In this document: piece by piece, positions 25,072 through 35,833 of the stretch
Numbering within the stretch: the first letter of the stretch is position 1
Layout of the letters: the number at the start of each line of letters is the position of its first letter
Source of the DNA: Corynebacterium tuberculostearicum
GTDB lineage: Bacteria > Actinomycetota > Actinomycetes > Mycobacteriales > Mycobacteriaceae
Assembly (NCBI RefSeq): GCF_013408445.1
Contig: NZ_JACBZL010000001.1
Span: 1,054,001 to 1,118,000, forward strand
Length of the DNA: 64,000 bases
Direction of reading: 5' to 3'
The notes under the pieces: generated by a model
The model's database searches: none
The model's input: the letters and a program-made list of their open reading frames with translations, nothing else
Told to the model about the DNA's origin: nothing
Translations under genes and position numbers: made by a program

Positions 25072-25845
25072 ATGGAACTGCACATTTTAACCATGTCTCG
25101 TGGTGATGCGCCTCGCCTCAGGGACTGGATTTTGTACCACCACGAAATCGGCTTCAATTACTTTCATATCATTCTCGACGCCCCGAATGACGAAAGCGAA
25201 AACGTTCTTAAAGAAATCTCGGCAGTAGTTCCGTTGAACCTTGACATTACCGTCAAGGAGGCGAACGGCTCTTACTTCGACAATTTATCCCCTGAGGAGA
25301 AATGGACTGAAGTTAAGAAGTGGCGATCCGAAAACGCCGAGTATATAGAAAACAGCGGCTTGCCAATTGTAGATCCGCTTTCTGACCGTCAGTACAAGTA
25401 CTTGCCGGAAAAGTTAGCTGAGTTAAAGGAGTCATTCCCAGAAGATTGGGTTGCCGTTATTGACGTCGATGAGTACATCGCATTGCCTAGCGCATCGACC
25501 CTGAAGTCGATTATTAAAAACGCAAAAAGCCCCAGACTTCGGCTATTAAATTTCAATTTTGATATGTCGAATTGGACACCCGATCAGCTTGTACGAAATC
25601 AAGTTCATCGCTGGGCTCGCGAAGACATCGTTGAATACGGAAAGGGCTGGGACAAAAGAGTCAAATCAATAGTAAAGATTTCGGAAGCCCTCCCAATGAG
25701 TTCTGTACACTCAATTTCTCGCGGCTCTTTTGAGAGGCTCCCAGAAGAAACTGCAAGACTTCACCATTACAAGCACCCAAACCAATCCTTAGGTCTGGAA
25801 TATTCCGTACTTGATTCCACGATTGCTCCCGAAACCCGAAAATAG
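25072..25845 (+). CDS. Glycosyltransferase, GT92/Glyco_tranf_2_4-like
   Basis: 257 residues. The N-terminus LHILTMSRGDAPRLRDWILY with YHHEIGFNYFHIILD is the typical opening of GT92-like / Glyco_tranf_2_4 enzymes. The metal-binding DxD motif is VAVIDVDEYIAL (about residues 128-139), where the first Asp of DVD ends beta4. A later HHYKH segment is typical of the end of this fold. ATG with AGGGA upstream. First gene of the glycan locus on this side, divergent in function from nearby remnants. Donor and acceptor unknown; cytosolic or membrane-associated action at the inner face is expected. Confidence 0.8.
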   Translation: MELHILTMSRGDAPRLRDWILYHHEIGFNYFHIILDAPNDESENVLKEISAVVPLNLDITVKEANGSYFDNLSPEEKWTEVKKWRSENAEYIENSGLPIVDPLSDRQYKYLPEKLAELKESFPEDWVAVIDVDEYIALPSASTLKSIIKNAKSPRLRLLNFNFDMSNWTPDQLVRNQVHRWAREDIVEYGKGWDKRVKSIVKISEALPMSSVHSISRGSFERLPEETARLHHYKHPNQSLGLEYSVLDSTIAPETRK

Positions 25846-25987
25846 CCTCGGACGGGGTTCCCTATTGACTAGATAGCCTGGCCTCAGAACTACGATCATC
25901 TAAACGAATATTTCCAGTTTTATACAAGCTCGAAACATAGTCGGTCGAGGCATGGGGCATATACCGGGTTAACGAGTTCGGGTCTCC

Positions 25988-26893
25988 CTATCCCAGTTCA
26001 CGCCGGTACTTGTCCATAATCTCCTCCAAATCACGGAACAGCGCCGGACCGTACTTTGGATGACGCAGTCCGAACTCAACGCTGGCGGGAATGAAGCCAG
26101 CCGGGTTGCCAAGATCGTGGCGGATACCATCGTGGACTACCACGTGGACGGGGTGGCCTTCGGAGATGAGCAGATCGATGGCGTCGGTAAGCTGCAGCTC
26201 CCCGCCCTTGCCGGGTTTGATGCGGCGGAGGGCGTCGAAAATCGCGCGGTCCAATAGGTAACGGCCCGTGGCCACTAAGTTCGACGGCGCATCCTCAACG
26301 GCGGGCTTTTCCACCATGCCTACGACCTTCTTCACGCGGGCGTCGCCAGTAGCCTCAATATCGAATACGCCATAGCTTGAGACGTGTGCGGGATCGACTT
26401 CCACCGCCAGCAACACGGAACCGCCTTGCTCCTGGCGCACCCGAATCATCTCACTCATGGCTGCGGTCGGCTCAATGACGTCATCGGGAAGCATGACAGC
26501 AAAGTAGTTTTCGTCGTCATCCAAAACAGACTCGGCCAGACCCACTGCGTGCCCCAATCCCAAAGGCTTGTCTTGGGTTACGGCAACTGGATGAATAATC
26601 TCCGCGGCACGCTCAACCTTCGCTGCCTGCTCGTCTTTGCCACGGGCACGGAGAAGCTCCACGAGATCTGGGAACTCATCAAAGTGGCGCATGACTTCGT
26701 CTTTGCTTGGCGACGTCACAATGGCCAACCTCGATGCCCCCGCGGCCGCAGCTTCTTCCGCAATCATCTCAATGCCAGGGGTGTCCACAACCGGAAGCAA
26801 TTCCTTGGGAACAGTCTTGGTCGCGGGCAAGAAACGAGTTCCCATGCCAGCAGCTGGGACAACGACGGTGCGGACAGAAGTGGAGTTAGCCAT
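25988..26893 (-). CDS. galU: UTP-glucose-1-phosphate uridylyltransferase GalU
   Basis: 301 residues, full family length. Makes UDP-glucose from UTP and glucose 1-phosphate, supplying UDP-glucose/UDP-galactose for the glycan locus and for trehalose and cell wall. The N-terminal nucleotide-binding signature is GMGTRFLPATKTVPKELLPV. Further motifs are LGLGHAV, FAVMLPDDVI (Mg-binding Asp pair) and VKKVVGMVEKP, plus the C-terminal GNPAGFIPASVEFGLRHP. It is intact here, while two decayed relatives lie at 18.6-18.9 and 23.1-25.0 kb. It stands alone between a glycosyltransferase and an unknown operon. Confidence 0.96.
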   Translation of the reverse strand: MANSTSVRTVVVPAAGMGTRFLPATKTVPKELLPVVDTPGIEMIAEEAAAAGASRLAIVTSPSKDEVMRHFDEFPDLVELLRARGKDEQAAKVERAAEIIHPVAVTQDKPLGLGHAVGLAESVLDDDENYFAVMLPDDVIEPTAAMSEMIRVRQEQGGSVLLAVEVDPAHVSSYGVFDIEATGDARVKKVVGMVEKPAVEDAPSNLVATGRYLLDRAIFDALRRIKPGKGGELQLTDAIDLLISEGHPVHVVVHDGIRHDLGNPAGFIPASVEFGLRHPKYGPALFRDLEEIMDKYRRELG

Positions 26894-27248
26894 GAAGCAA
26901 TCGTATTATATTGTGCACTCTGACCATGGTTACACCCTCCAGATTTCCGGCAAGCAAATTTCTGACTCGCGCCGACAATAGGGCTGGCTTCGCCCACGCT
27001 TAATGAGACTCCAAACGGTTCTTTGCCTCTGTATGCTAGACGCGCTGTGACCACGCATTAGTTAGAACGATGAACACTAGAGCTTCGAATTCATCGGCAG
27101 TACACATTTGATTGAGTCTCAAATAATGGGACGATGATGGACCAAGCTCTTATTAAAGCCTATCTCAGGTCCCGACCTTGTCTCGCCTGTCGCACCTATG
27201 CCCAGTATCATTAAAGATCTTGGTCTAGACCAGTAAAGGACTCTCTCT
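26894..27248. other. 355-bp divergent intergenic region
   Basis: Between galU (minus) and the 128-aa gene (plus), so it should hold both promoters. I see no consensus pair I trust. AAAGGA lies 9 nt before the ATG at 27249. No open frame or repeat of note. Confidence 0.5.
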
Positions 27249-27635
27249 ATGAAGAAAAGATTTTCCATTCCTTTCGACGCCACTAGTTGTTCCATAGCTC
27301 TTCGGCCCGAAAAGGACTTACGCTGGGCTTTTTATGCCTTCAAAATCGATTTCCCAAAGATTGAAAACCCTGAATCTTTGGCAGAATCGACTGGACTCAA
27401 ATGGAGCCCCGGCCTCAACTCCCTCTACCGATATTCCAGTAGCTCTCAGGGAGGCGAAACCACGTACAACTCCCCCTTCAAACTGCCCCAAGGCTGTGAC
27501 GAAGTAATCATCGAGCCCGTCCAATGGAAGGATCGGGCTAACCCAATTCCCATCCCACCTTTCGAGCTAGTTGTCACGGCCAATTGGCCTGGGGCAAATG
27601 TAGTTACTATTTTTGGAGAGCCGCTTAATGACTGA
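27249..27635 (+). CDS. Unrecognised 128-aa protein, first gene of a glycosyltransferase operon
   Basis: I do not recognise the family. The protein has no signal peptide or membrane helix, is rich in Pro, Ser and aromatic residues (WAFYAFKIDFPKIENPES, RYSSSSQGG), and looks beta-rich. AAAGGA precedes the ATG. Its stop overlaps the start of the two-domain glycosyltransferase by 8 bp, so the two are coupled, and a further unknown gene overlaps that one. A structural partner or accessory of the transferase is a reasonable guess, not a finding. Confidence 0.65.
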   Translation: MKKRFSIPFDATSCSIALRPEKDLRWAFYAFKIDFPKIENPESLAESTGLKWSPGLNSLYRYSSSSQGGETTYNSPFKLPQGCDEVIIEPVQWKDRANPIPIPPFELVVTANWPGANVVTIFGEPLND

Positions 27636-29625
27636 CATTTCTGTAGTAATTGGATTCCGCGATTGGGGCGCACTCCGGCTTGAGCTAGCACTGGAGTCTA
27701 TCCGTCAATCTTTTGGCCAGTTCGATGGTGAGGTAATTCTTTCTGACTTTGGCTCTACTGACCATGAAGCAAACCGCAGGCTCGCACAGAGACTGGGCGT
27801 GAAATACGTATTTACACCGGACCAAGGTTACTGGTCTCGTTCTGAAGCTCTTAATGCAGGATTCGTACACGCGGACGGCGAAATCCTGGTATCTACCGAT
27901 GCAGACATGGTTTTCACGCCTAAGGCGTTTGAGCGCATTGCCGCCGTAGCCAAACAGGATGGGCAATCTGCTTACTTCTTGCAGTGCCGGGACCTTCCCG
28001 AGGGAATGGACGATTCTTGGGTAGCTGAGCACCCCAATAGCTGGAAGGAGATGGAACGAGCTTCTCGGCTACGCCCTCGCTGGGGAATGGGCGGAATGAT
28101 GGCTATTCCTCGAGAGGGCTTCGATCTCATTCGCGGGTTCGATGAGCGTCTCCATACCTACGGCGGCGAGGATCTCGATTTCGCGCAGCGCGCCCGTCGC
28201 GCTGGATACCGAACGGTGTGGATTGATGACCCTGAGGTACGCATGTACCACATGTGGCACCCAAAGACGATTAACACCGTTAATCAGACCGACGAAGGCA
28301 GAGAAGCTGTTCGCTTCAACAGGTCTGTCGTCCACCACGACAAGTCGTTCGTACGGAATACCAGTGAGTGGAAGCATCGCCGCGGAGGCGAAAACCCGGT
28401 TGTGTCAGTGGCAATTTCCACATATAACCGCGCGGATTTCCTTAGAGAGACAATCCTCTCTGTTCTCAACCAAACCATGCAGGATTTCGAAATCGTCATC
28501 GTCGACGACGGTGGTACTGACCACACGAAACAAGTTGTCGACGATTTTAACGACTCTCGAATTAAATATTTTTGGCAGGAGAATCAAGGCATCTCCGCCG
28601 CTCGAAACCTTGCAGCCGAGAAAAGCACCGGCTTCTATACTGCTGTCATCGATGACGACGACCTCATGCACCCTAACCGGCTCCAATGGCAGCTAGAAGG
28701 AATCGAGGCCGGCGCCGTTGGTAACGTTGGTTGCTTCATCAACTTTGAGCACGACGACGGAACCATGCAACTCTTCGTGGGTAAGAATCCTACCGCGGAG
28801 CGTTCCATTCCTACTGGTTCCGCACCGGGGCATGGTACTTGGATGCTGCAAACAGATGTCATTCGAAAGCTAAAATATGACACTTCTCTTTCCAGCGGCG
28901 TAGACAACAATTTCTTCCTTCGCCTGCTCCGCTCTGGCTACAAAGTAACCCACACAGGCAAGCCCCTCACGCTTCGCCGTATGCATTCAAGCCAGGTAAC
29001 TAATACCGACGTAGGCAATCAAACGCGTGCGGCCGCAGAAACCCTCAGCTTCTTGCGCTGGCGATATGACGGAGCACAGCGCAAAATCGCTGAAGAACGG
29101 GCCAATGCCACACCACAGTGGCCAAAGATTGGTGACAAAAAGGAGATGATGGAGGAAGCACGCCGCTACCTCCCCGATCACCTCAGCACCAAGAATTTAA
29201 TCGTCACCTCGCCCCTACCCCAAGCGGAATGGACCGGCCAAGTTACTGCCACGAAGGTCCATCTACTAAAACACGGGGAAGACGAAGCCGAGGAAGTCAT
29301 CACCGACGTTTCAATCATTCTCACCGCTAGCTACGAAGATATGGTCACACTGCGCCAAAATGGGGCCGAATTCCGTGTTGCCCTGGCGGACGGAGATGCA
29401 CCTAGTGATCCGTTAAACGTACTAGCAAACGGCATCATTCCTTCCCTGAATGCCAGCGAGCCCGATGCAGTATTTGCACTTTTCGTCCGGCTCGCACCGG
29501 AAGGCAAGTTTGACGTGTTCGTAGGCAACCATGGCTTGATCGCCGACAAGTTCAACACTCTAGAGAACAAAGCCAACGCGTTTGTAGTAGGACCGAAGCA
29601 CTTCGAGGCAGATAATGAAGTTTAA
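27628..29625 (+). CDS. Two-domain family 2 glycosyltransferase
   Basis: 665 residues. Domain 1 (about 1-250) starts DISVVIGFRDWGALRLELAL and has DxD motif VSTDADMVF and the acceptor-side motif GGEDLDFAQRARRAGYRT. Domain 2 (about 255-460) starts VVSVAISTYNRADFLRETI and has DxD TAVIDDDDLMHPNRL, both GT-A fold. About 200 C-terminal residues have no recognised domain. I chose the ATG at 27628, with GGAGAG 8 nt upstream; an in-frame start 15 nt earlier would overlap that site. Two GT-A modules in one chain often build a repeating disaccharide, so this may be a polymerising enzyme of the surface glycan. Overlaps both neighbours. Confidence 0.9.
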   Translation: MTDISVVIGFRDWGALRLELALESIRQSFGQFDGEVILSDFGSTDHEANRRLAQRLGVKYVFTPDQGYWSRSEALNAGFVHADGEILVSTDADMVFTPKAFERIAAVAKQDGQSAYFLQCRDLPEGMDDSWVAEHPNSWKEMERASRLRPRWGMGGMMAIPREGFDLIRGFDERLHTYGGEDLDFAQRARRAGYRTVWIDDPEVRMYHMWHPKTINTVNQTDEGREAVRFNRSVVHHDKSFVRNTSEWKHRRGGENPVVSVAISTYNRADFLRETILSVLNQTMQDFEIVIVDDGGTDHTKQVVDDFNDSRIKYFWQENQGISAARNLAAEKSTGFYTAVIDDDDLMHPNRLQWQLEGIEAGAVGNVGCFINFEHDDGTMQLFVGKNPTAERSIPTGSAPGHGTWMLQTDVIRKLKYDTSLSSGVDNNFFLRLLRSGYKVTHTGKPLTLRRMHSSQVTNTDVGNQTRAAAETLSFLRWRYDGAQRKIAEERANATPQWPKIGDKKEMMEEARRYLPDHLSTKNLIVTSPLPQAEWTGQVTATKVHLLKHGEDEAEEVITDVSIILTASYEDMVTLRQNGAEFRVALADGDAPSDPLNVLANGIIPSLNASEPDAVFALFVRLAPEGKFDVFVGNHGLIADKFNTLENKANAFVVGPKHFEADNEV

Positions 29626-30220
29626 ACGAATTCAGGAACCAGGAAACCGAACTGGCTACGAAGCCGTTCTCTCGGAATACGACTCTATTCCCCCGAGCAA
29701 CAAGGTCATCATTGATGAACTGCCGGAAAAGATTGACCCGAACCGCGAGGCCATTGCGCTATATCTCATCTTTGGAAAGTGGGTAGGTTCTGATTTCGCA
29801 GTCCCCCAGTGGATGTCCCCTCATACCGGTGAAACCATTGCGCGGGCAGCATCACCTATCACTGTTCACCCAACGCCTTTTGAGTACTACCCAAAGGGCC
29901 TTCCTATAGGCAACCGAGACCTCTTATGCACCGACTCCGTCGAGGTTGGCAACGAGCAAAGTACGGTTTCAGTCCTTCCCGCTCACTCTTGGTCCGGCGC
30001 AGTGAGAGGTTTCGATTCGCTCATGGTTTCTTCTAACGCCTTTGCGTTTCAGGAAACCCCCGAAGACGTAGCCCCGCTAGTAGGAATCGCCGTTCTTTTC
30101 GCTGAGGATCTGAACGCCGATTCTGTTTGTGTCCGAGCTAATCTTGCCGAAAGTGAAGAGAACCGAATAGCCGAGCTTCTTTCAAGCGTCCGCTTGGGTT
30201 TTAAGGCTACACAGGGCTAA
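29615..30220 (+). CDS. Unrecognised 201-aa protein, last gene of the operon
   Basis: Family not recognised. Soluble, no signal peptide; contains SPHTGETIARAASPITVHPT and a C-terminal helical part. It overlaps the two-domain glycosyltransferase by 11 bp and ends 12 bp before a strong bidirectional terminator, so it is the last gene of a three-gene unit. Composition resembles the 128-aa protein at the start of this operon but I cannot align them. Function unknown; presumably linked to the transferase. Confidence 0.65.
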   Translation: MKFKRIQEPGNRTGYEAVLSEYDSIPPSNKVIIDELPEKIDPNREAIALYLIFGKWVGSDFAVPQWMSPHTGETIARAASPITVHPTPFEYYPKGLPIGNRDLLCTDSVEVGNEQSTVSVLPAHSWSGAVRGFDSLMVSSNAFAFQETPEDVAPLVGIAVLFAEDLNADSVCVRANLAESEENRIAELLSSVRLGFKATQG

Positions 30221-30232
30221 CCGCACAGAAAT

Positions 30233-30264
30233 AAGGGCTCTCGCAAGTTCTAGCGAGAGCCCTT
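30233..30264. terminator. Bidirectional terminator
   Basis: Perfect 12-bp inverted repeat AAGGGCTCTCGC / GCGAGAGCCCTT with an 8-nt loop, between a plus-strand operon and the convergent epimerase gene. Confidence 0.85.
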
Positions 30265-30268
30265 AACT

Positions 30269-31533
<1,265 letters not shown>

Positions 31534-32592
31534 ATGTACTATGACTACGTGAGCTATGATCCTAGAAACCTAATTGCTTTGGTAAATGACGAAATTTTGA
31601 AACCAAAGCTGCCAATCAATACTTATGACCGGATTAAGTCCCGCACAAAACTTATGCTGGGCGAAGCGAGGTCCCGCGGCTGGGAGACCCAAAAAGTCAA
31701 AGACGGCACATGGATATTTTTGAATAACGGTAAAACGGTGGGAGGAACCGTTTACCACGGCCCTTCTACCCAGAGCATGTTCGCTAGAAGGGTTTCCAAC
31801 GACAAACAAGCCACAAAATTGACCCTTCAAGCCAATAACGTGCCGACGCCTAACGGCCAGAAGTTCAATTCAGCCACTAAGGCTGAGGCCCTCGAATATT
31901 TTAAGGCGCAAGATCGCCCTGTCGTGGTTAAACCGAATGGCGGTACCCGAGGGCGAGGCGTGTCTCTCAATATCAAAGATACCGAGTCGTTTGAAAAAGC
32001 TTGGACTAAAGCAGCTGACAGCGGCTACGGCGATGAAATTGTAATCGAAGAATACTTCGCTGGTTTCGACATTCGCGTCTTAGTCATCGGTGGCCGTGTA
32101 CGCGTTGCTTGCTCTAGGCTAAACGCATTTGTAGTAGGTGACGGGAAGCATACGGTTCAAAAACTGGTGGATCTCGAGATCCAACGCCGACAGGCCGATG
32201 CTTACCTAAAATCTACGGAGATCAACATAGATGACGATTGGCTGGCCGAAAGCCCTTGGGCACTCGATCAAGTGCCCCAGCACGGCGAAGTAGTCGTCCT
32301 AAATCCAATATCCTCCTTAGGTGGAGGCGGCTTTACGCTTAATGTCATCGATAAGATTTCTCGTCAACACATCGCGGTTGCGGAGCGCGCTGCTCGCGCC
32401 TTCCCAGGAACTGGAACAGTGGGTGTAGACATCTTCACCTCTTCCCTGAAGCCTGATGCCGACATCACCGTCCTAGAAATCAATACGCAGCCCTTCTTCG
32501 ACATGCACCACTATGTAAGTTACGGAGAGCCTGTTAATGCGGCTAGCTATATTGTCGACCAGATCGAGCGAACACAGCTGCTCTACTCTTAG
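31534..32592 (+). CDS. ATP-grasp ligase, cyanophycin-synthetase/RimK-like (1)
   Basis: 352 residues. ATP-grasp fold: RPVVVKPNGGTRGRGVSLNI is the lid/ATP-binding glycine loop (about 125-145), EIVIEEYFAGFDIRVLVIGG follows, and the metal-binding C-terminal motif is TVGVDIFTSS with VLEINTQPFFDMH (Asp and Glu-x-Asn). This arrangement is shared by cyanophycin synthetase central domains and RimK-type ligases, which join an amino group to a carboxylate through an acyl phosphate. In this locus it may attach an amino acid to a uronic acid or build a peptide-like substituent. ATG start, poor ribosome site. Confidence 0.85.
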   Translation: MYYDYVSYDPRNLIALVNDEILKPKLPINTYDRIKSRTKLMLGEARSRGWETQKVKDGTWIFLNNGKTVGGTVYHGPSTQSMFARRVSNDKQATKLTLQANNVPTPNGQKFNSATKAEALEYFKAQDRPVVVKPNGGTRGRGVSLNIKDTESFEKAWTKAADSGYGDEIVIEEYFAGFDIRVLVIGGRVRVACSRLNAFVVGDGKHTVQKLVDLEIQRRQADAYLKSTEINIDDDWLAESPWALDQVPQHGEVVVLNPISSLGGGGFTLNVIDKISRQHIAVAERAARAFPGTGTVGVDIFTSSLKPDADITVLEINTQPFFDMHHYVSYGEPVNAASYIVDQIERTQLLYS

Positions 32593-32688
32593 GCACTAGT
32601 TAAGACTCTAGGCTTTGCTGGGTCGGCGTAACACCGCTGAACCTCTGCACTGCCTCGGGCTTAATAGTGAGAACCAAGGCGAACTAAC

Positions 32689-32715
32689 TTGTCAGCCTGC
32701 CCTCGTTGCTAGAAT
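32689..32715 (+). promoter_or_regulatory. Probable promoter of the second ATP-grasp gene
   Basis: TTGTCA and TAGAAT spaced 15 bp; the -10 is extended (TGC just upstream), which can make up for a short spacer. About 45 bp before the ATG. Confidence 0.4.
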
Positions 32716-32760
32716 CTGTGCGATAAGCAACCCACTCCTAGCTCAGATGATTGGAACTAC

Positions 32761-33924
32761 ATGCGTACCGAGCACCTAAACCATATTCTGGACTCTCTGC
32801 CCAGCCTTGAACAAAATTATTGGCAAGATGGCTACACCACAGGCATTCACAACGCGTGGATTCGGACTGTCCGCCGCTCGGGGCGCAACTTCCATATTGA
32901 CCGCTCGAAAAAGAACCGTCCGTATATCACTCTAAAGGATTCTGCAGATGAACCCATCGGAGTAGTTACTCCTTGGAACGTACCTACCTGCACTAAGACA
33001 GCTGGGCGAATCTGCCAGAACAAAGTAAAAACCCAAAAAATCCTGCACACTGCTGGCATTAATGTTCCCTGGTACCAGGTTTTTGGACCGGACGAGGCTG
33101 ACAAAGCCTTCGACACCGCTTTTGCTCAAGGCCGGAGGGAAGTTGTGGTCAAAGCACCAAGCTTCTCCCAAGGTCTCGGAGTTTTTCTCAACGTTACTGA
33201 ACAGGACTTTAAAGATCGCTTTCAAGAATGCGTTGAGATGCAAAAGGAACGAAAGCGAGAGCCCTCGGTAATTGTCCAAGAAATGGTTGACGGCTTTGAA
33301 TTGCGCGTCACCGTTGTGGAGGGAGAGTTTTTCGGTTCAATCATCCGAATCCCTGCCTACGTTACCGGCGACGGAACCCACAATATCGAAGAACTGATGG
33401 CGCTTAAGAATGAAGAGCGTCAGAAGGACCGCGCACGAAGCAAGCGGCTTCTTCGCCGAAACGCGAACATGGAAGCGTTCATGCGCTCCAATTCATTGTC
33501 TTTCTCCGATATTCCCGAAGCAGGAGAACGCGTTCTCCTCAGCGCAATCTCTAATATTTCTTTCGGTGCTGAAACTGCAAATATCACCGATATCATTTCG
33601 GAGGAAATAAGGGACACCGCTGTTCGAGCAGTTGCCGCGATTCCGGGTCTATACACTGGCGGCGTCGATATCATGGTGCGTAGTTTGAAAGACGACATGC
33701 CACGAGTTTTGGAAGTCAACTCTTTCCCTCACGCGACATCCTTTATCTATCCCACTTACGGGGAATCTATAAACCCCATCGCGCACTATCTGGACTCGTA
33801 CTACGCCCAGCACAAGTTTGCAAAAGGCACAGAAGAGACCTTCTCATTGAAAGAAAAGCAGATGCTTTCTTCTCGCCATGACTTCTGCAAACTAAAGCTG
33901 CAGCTATTTCCCACCCAAGACTAA
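32761..33924 (+). CDS. ATP-grasp ligase, cyanophycin-synthetase-like (2)
   Basis: 387 residues, second ATP-grasp enzyme of the locus, only moderately similar to the first. ATP-binding loop EVVVKAPSFSQGLGVFLNV (about 125-145), SVIVQEMVDGFELRVTVVEG, then YTGGVDIMVRS and VLEVNSFPHATSF, the metal-binding Asp and Glu-x-Asn. The N-terminus (about 90 residues, RNFHIDRSKKNRPYITL) differs from the other copy and could recognise a different substrate. The C-terminus carries an extra 40 residues. Separate promoter-like sequence upstream. Predicted carboxylate-amine ligase acting on an unknown sugar or amino-acid substrate. Confidence 0.85.
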   Translation: MRTEHLNHILDSLPSLEQNYWQDGYTTGIHNAWIRTVRRSGRNFHIDRSKKNRPYITLKDSADEPIGVVTPWNVPTCTKTAGRICQNKVKTQKILHTAGINVPWYQVFGPDEADKAFDTAFAQGRREVVVKAPSFSQGLGVFLNVTEQDFKDRFQECVEMQKERKREPSVIVQEMVDGFELRVTVVEGEFFGSIIRIPAYVTGDGTHNIEELMALKNEERQKDRARSKRLLRRNANMEAFMRSNSLSFSDIPEAGERVLLSAISNISFGAETANITDIISEEIRDTAVRAVAAIPGLYTGGVDIMVRSLKDDMPRVLEVNSFPHATSFIYPTYGESINPIAHYLDSYYAQHKFAKGTEETFSLKEKQMLSSRHDFCKLKLQLFPTQD

Positions 33925-33929
33925 AAGTG

Positions 33930-33966
33930 AGGTCGGTGAGCATGAGCACATCATGTTCACCGACCT
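33930..33966. terminator. Bidirectional terminator
   Basis: Outer stem AGGTCGGTGA / TCACCGACCT plus inner CATGA / TCATG around a 5-nt loop, between the convergent ATP-grasp and asparagine-synthetase-like genes. Confidence 0.85.
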
Positions 33967-33977
33967 ACAGCCTTGGG

Positions 33978-35825
33978 CTAGTCATCTTTCGCCGCTAGCC
34001 ATTCCTTCCGCAGCCAACGGTCAGCCACGTACAAACGCCAAATGAATTTCACGATCTCTCTTTGAGACGACTTTTCGGGAACGATAAGTTCTCCGTTTGC
34101 GGCCGCTTCCAAGATCTTCCCAAATTCGGGAGTGACCTTTGAAATGAGCAGATCCCAGTTAGCAGATTCCACCAACTCACTGGCCATCTGAACGGCCACA
34201 GCTTTGGTGTACTCTATCGCTTTTGAATCTTTAAGCCGAGGATCCACCTGTAGGAATTCATCGCTCTCATGAGCAGGAACTTCGGCATATCGCTCGGCAA
34301 AGGAGTCTTCTCCAAGATTCTCCGCCGGACCAGCACTCTCAAACCGCCATTTATTGCCGTTGGACAAAGGAATGCGGTTCGCTTCGGGCCAAATCATTTC
34401 TAAGGCCCTAAAGAGAACACGCTGTGAAACCTTCTCTGACATCGTCATAGCGTCAGAAATCGCAGCTACCTCTTCATCAGCGATTGGATAAGCAATGACT
34501 GCATCACGCTCGTAAAGGTTTATATGTGCATGCAGCCAACGTCCCGACCTAAAGTTTCGGGCAAAGAGATACAAGTACTCGAGGTCGATAGACGTCTCTA
34601 CTTCACGCTGCCATTGTTCAAGGAAATAAGCGTACTGCGCTCGGATTCCCTCGTTTACGAACCACCCGGCTTGTCGTCGCAAAGCGTTTTGCAAGCCCGA
34701 CCCAGAATAGTGCAGCTTCTTTGCCTGACCGCCCTTCATTAGTGGCCACTGCCCCAGCATGATTGCGTCACCGGCAACACGCGGCGAGGATCCATAATAA
34801 ATAGAAGTATGTGGTTCAGATGCCGGGATGCCATCAGACATGAGAATTGTTCGATCAACCTTTTCCGCCAAGCTTGACCGATCAACTGGGGCTGGTGCAG
34901 TTACTTCCAAGTTCTTTTTAGCTGCTCGGCACAAATTATGCGCCACTCGGACTTCTTCATCATTCGGCTTGCCAAAGGTTACCCCATAGACAGATTGCTC
35001 CGAGTCCCTAACTAGTCCGAGCAATAACCGGCTGTCTTTACCGCCACTCATTCGTACTTGGACGTTTTTGCCCGAAAAATTCGCTAAAGCTCTGTGCGTA
35101 GAGGCCTTTAGCGCGTCGGCGAGTGCTTCAGCTGCTTCCTCTTCAGAGTGAAGGTTAGGGAGGTTCGCGGTTAGACCTGCTGGACGAGGAATAATCTTTA
35201 CTTCTCCGCCATTAACCTCGAGTGCCTCGTCCACTGCAATCGTAGATACGCCTTCAAACGGAGATACGGCATCGAGGTTAAACCCAAACATCAAATACTG
35301 ATCTAAAAAGTCAGTTTCCAATGCCACTGGAGAAGCTTCTCCCTCTGCTCTTGCTACTGCAGCAAGAAGTGGTCTGTTGCTAGCGAAAACATAATCTTCC
35401 GTCTCCGCATAATGTACCGCTTCTAGAGCCGGAATTGTGTTCCATAGTATGACGCGATCGCGATAGCGCTCACCCCAGATCGCCGTATAGCTGCCCCAAA
35501 CAGGATCGGTGTAAACAACCTCGCCGCCACGCCTGGACACCTTCTCTAACAGGAGCTCGGAAACATCCTGGCCGCTCGAATGCGCCCACCAGTCTTTCTT
35601 TGCGACGACGCGGTTCGACTCATTCTTCCTTTTCCACACGCCTATAGAGGCAGTCCCATGCTGTCCCGGTGTGGAAACTTTTATTTCACTGCGATAGTGA
35701 TCACTGACCAAACTGCGGTATTTCTGGAAGCACCGCCGTAGCAGTTCGGAATTATGCTCTGCAAGGTCGTCAGAAACGGTAGAGCGAAGCTTCTTCTTAG
35801 GCACCGCCAAAAGGTAAATGGACAT
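33978..35825 (-). CDS. Asparagine-synthetase-like amidotransferase (intact copy)
   Basis: 615 residues. The C-terminal synthetase domain has the PP-loop VRMSGGKDSRLLLGL (SGGxDS, binds ATP). The N-terminal region is Ntn-like in layout, with WWAHSS, VWGSYTAIW and FEGVSTIAVDEALEV blocks, but residue 2 is Ser rather than the Cys needed for glutaminase activity, so ammonia or another amine must come from elsewhere. Homologues in O-antigen loci (WbpS type) amidate uronic acids. Here it fits the ManNAcA made by WecB/WecC or an amino-acid substituent. Its stop is 8 bp after... the next minus gene upstream ends at 35834, so the two are probably one operon. Confidence 0.88.
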   Translation of the reverse strand: MSIYLLAVPKKKLRSTVSDDLAEHNSELLRRCFQKYRSLVSDHYRSEIKVSTPGQHGTASIGVWKRKNESNRVVAKKDWWAHSSGQDVSELLLEKVSRRGGEVVYTDPVWGSYTAIWGERYRDRVILWNTIPALEAVHYAETEDYVFASNRPLLAAVARAEGEASPVALETDFLDQYLMFGFNLDAVSPFEGVSTIAVDEALEVNGGEVKIIPRPAGLTANLPNLHSEEEAAEALADALKASTHRALANFSGKNVQVRMSGGKDSRLLLGLVRDSEQSVYGVTFGKPNDEEVRVAHNLCRAAKKNLEVTAPAPVDRSSLAEKVDRTILMSDGIPASEPHTSIYYGSSPRVAGDAIMLGQWPLMKGGQAKKLHYSGSGLQNALRRQAGWFVNEGIRAQYAYFLEQWQREVETSIDLEYLYLFARNFRSGRWLHAHINLYERDAVIAYPIADEEVAAISDAMTMSEKVSQRVLFRALEMIWPEANRIPLSNGNKWRFESAGPAENLGEDSFAERYAEVPAHESDEFLQVDPRLKDSKAIEYTKAVAVQMASELVESANWDLLISKVTPEFGKILEAAANGELIVPEKSSQREIVKFIWRLYVADRWLRKEWLAAKDD

Positions 35826-35833
35826 CCTAGCTC

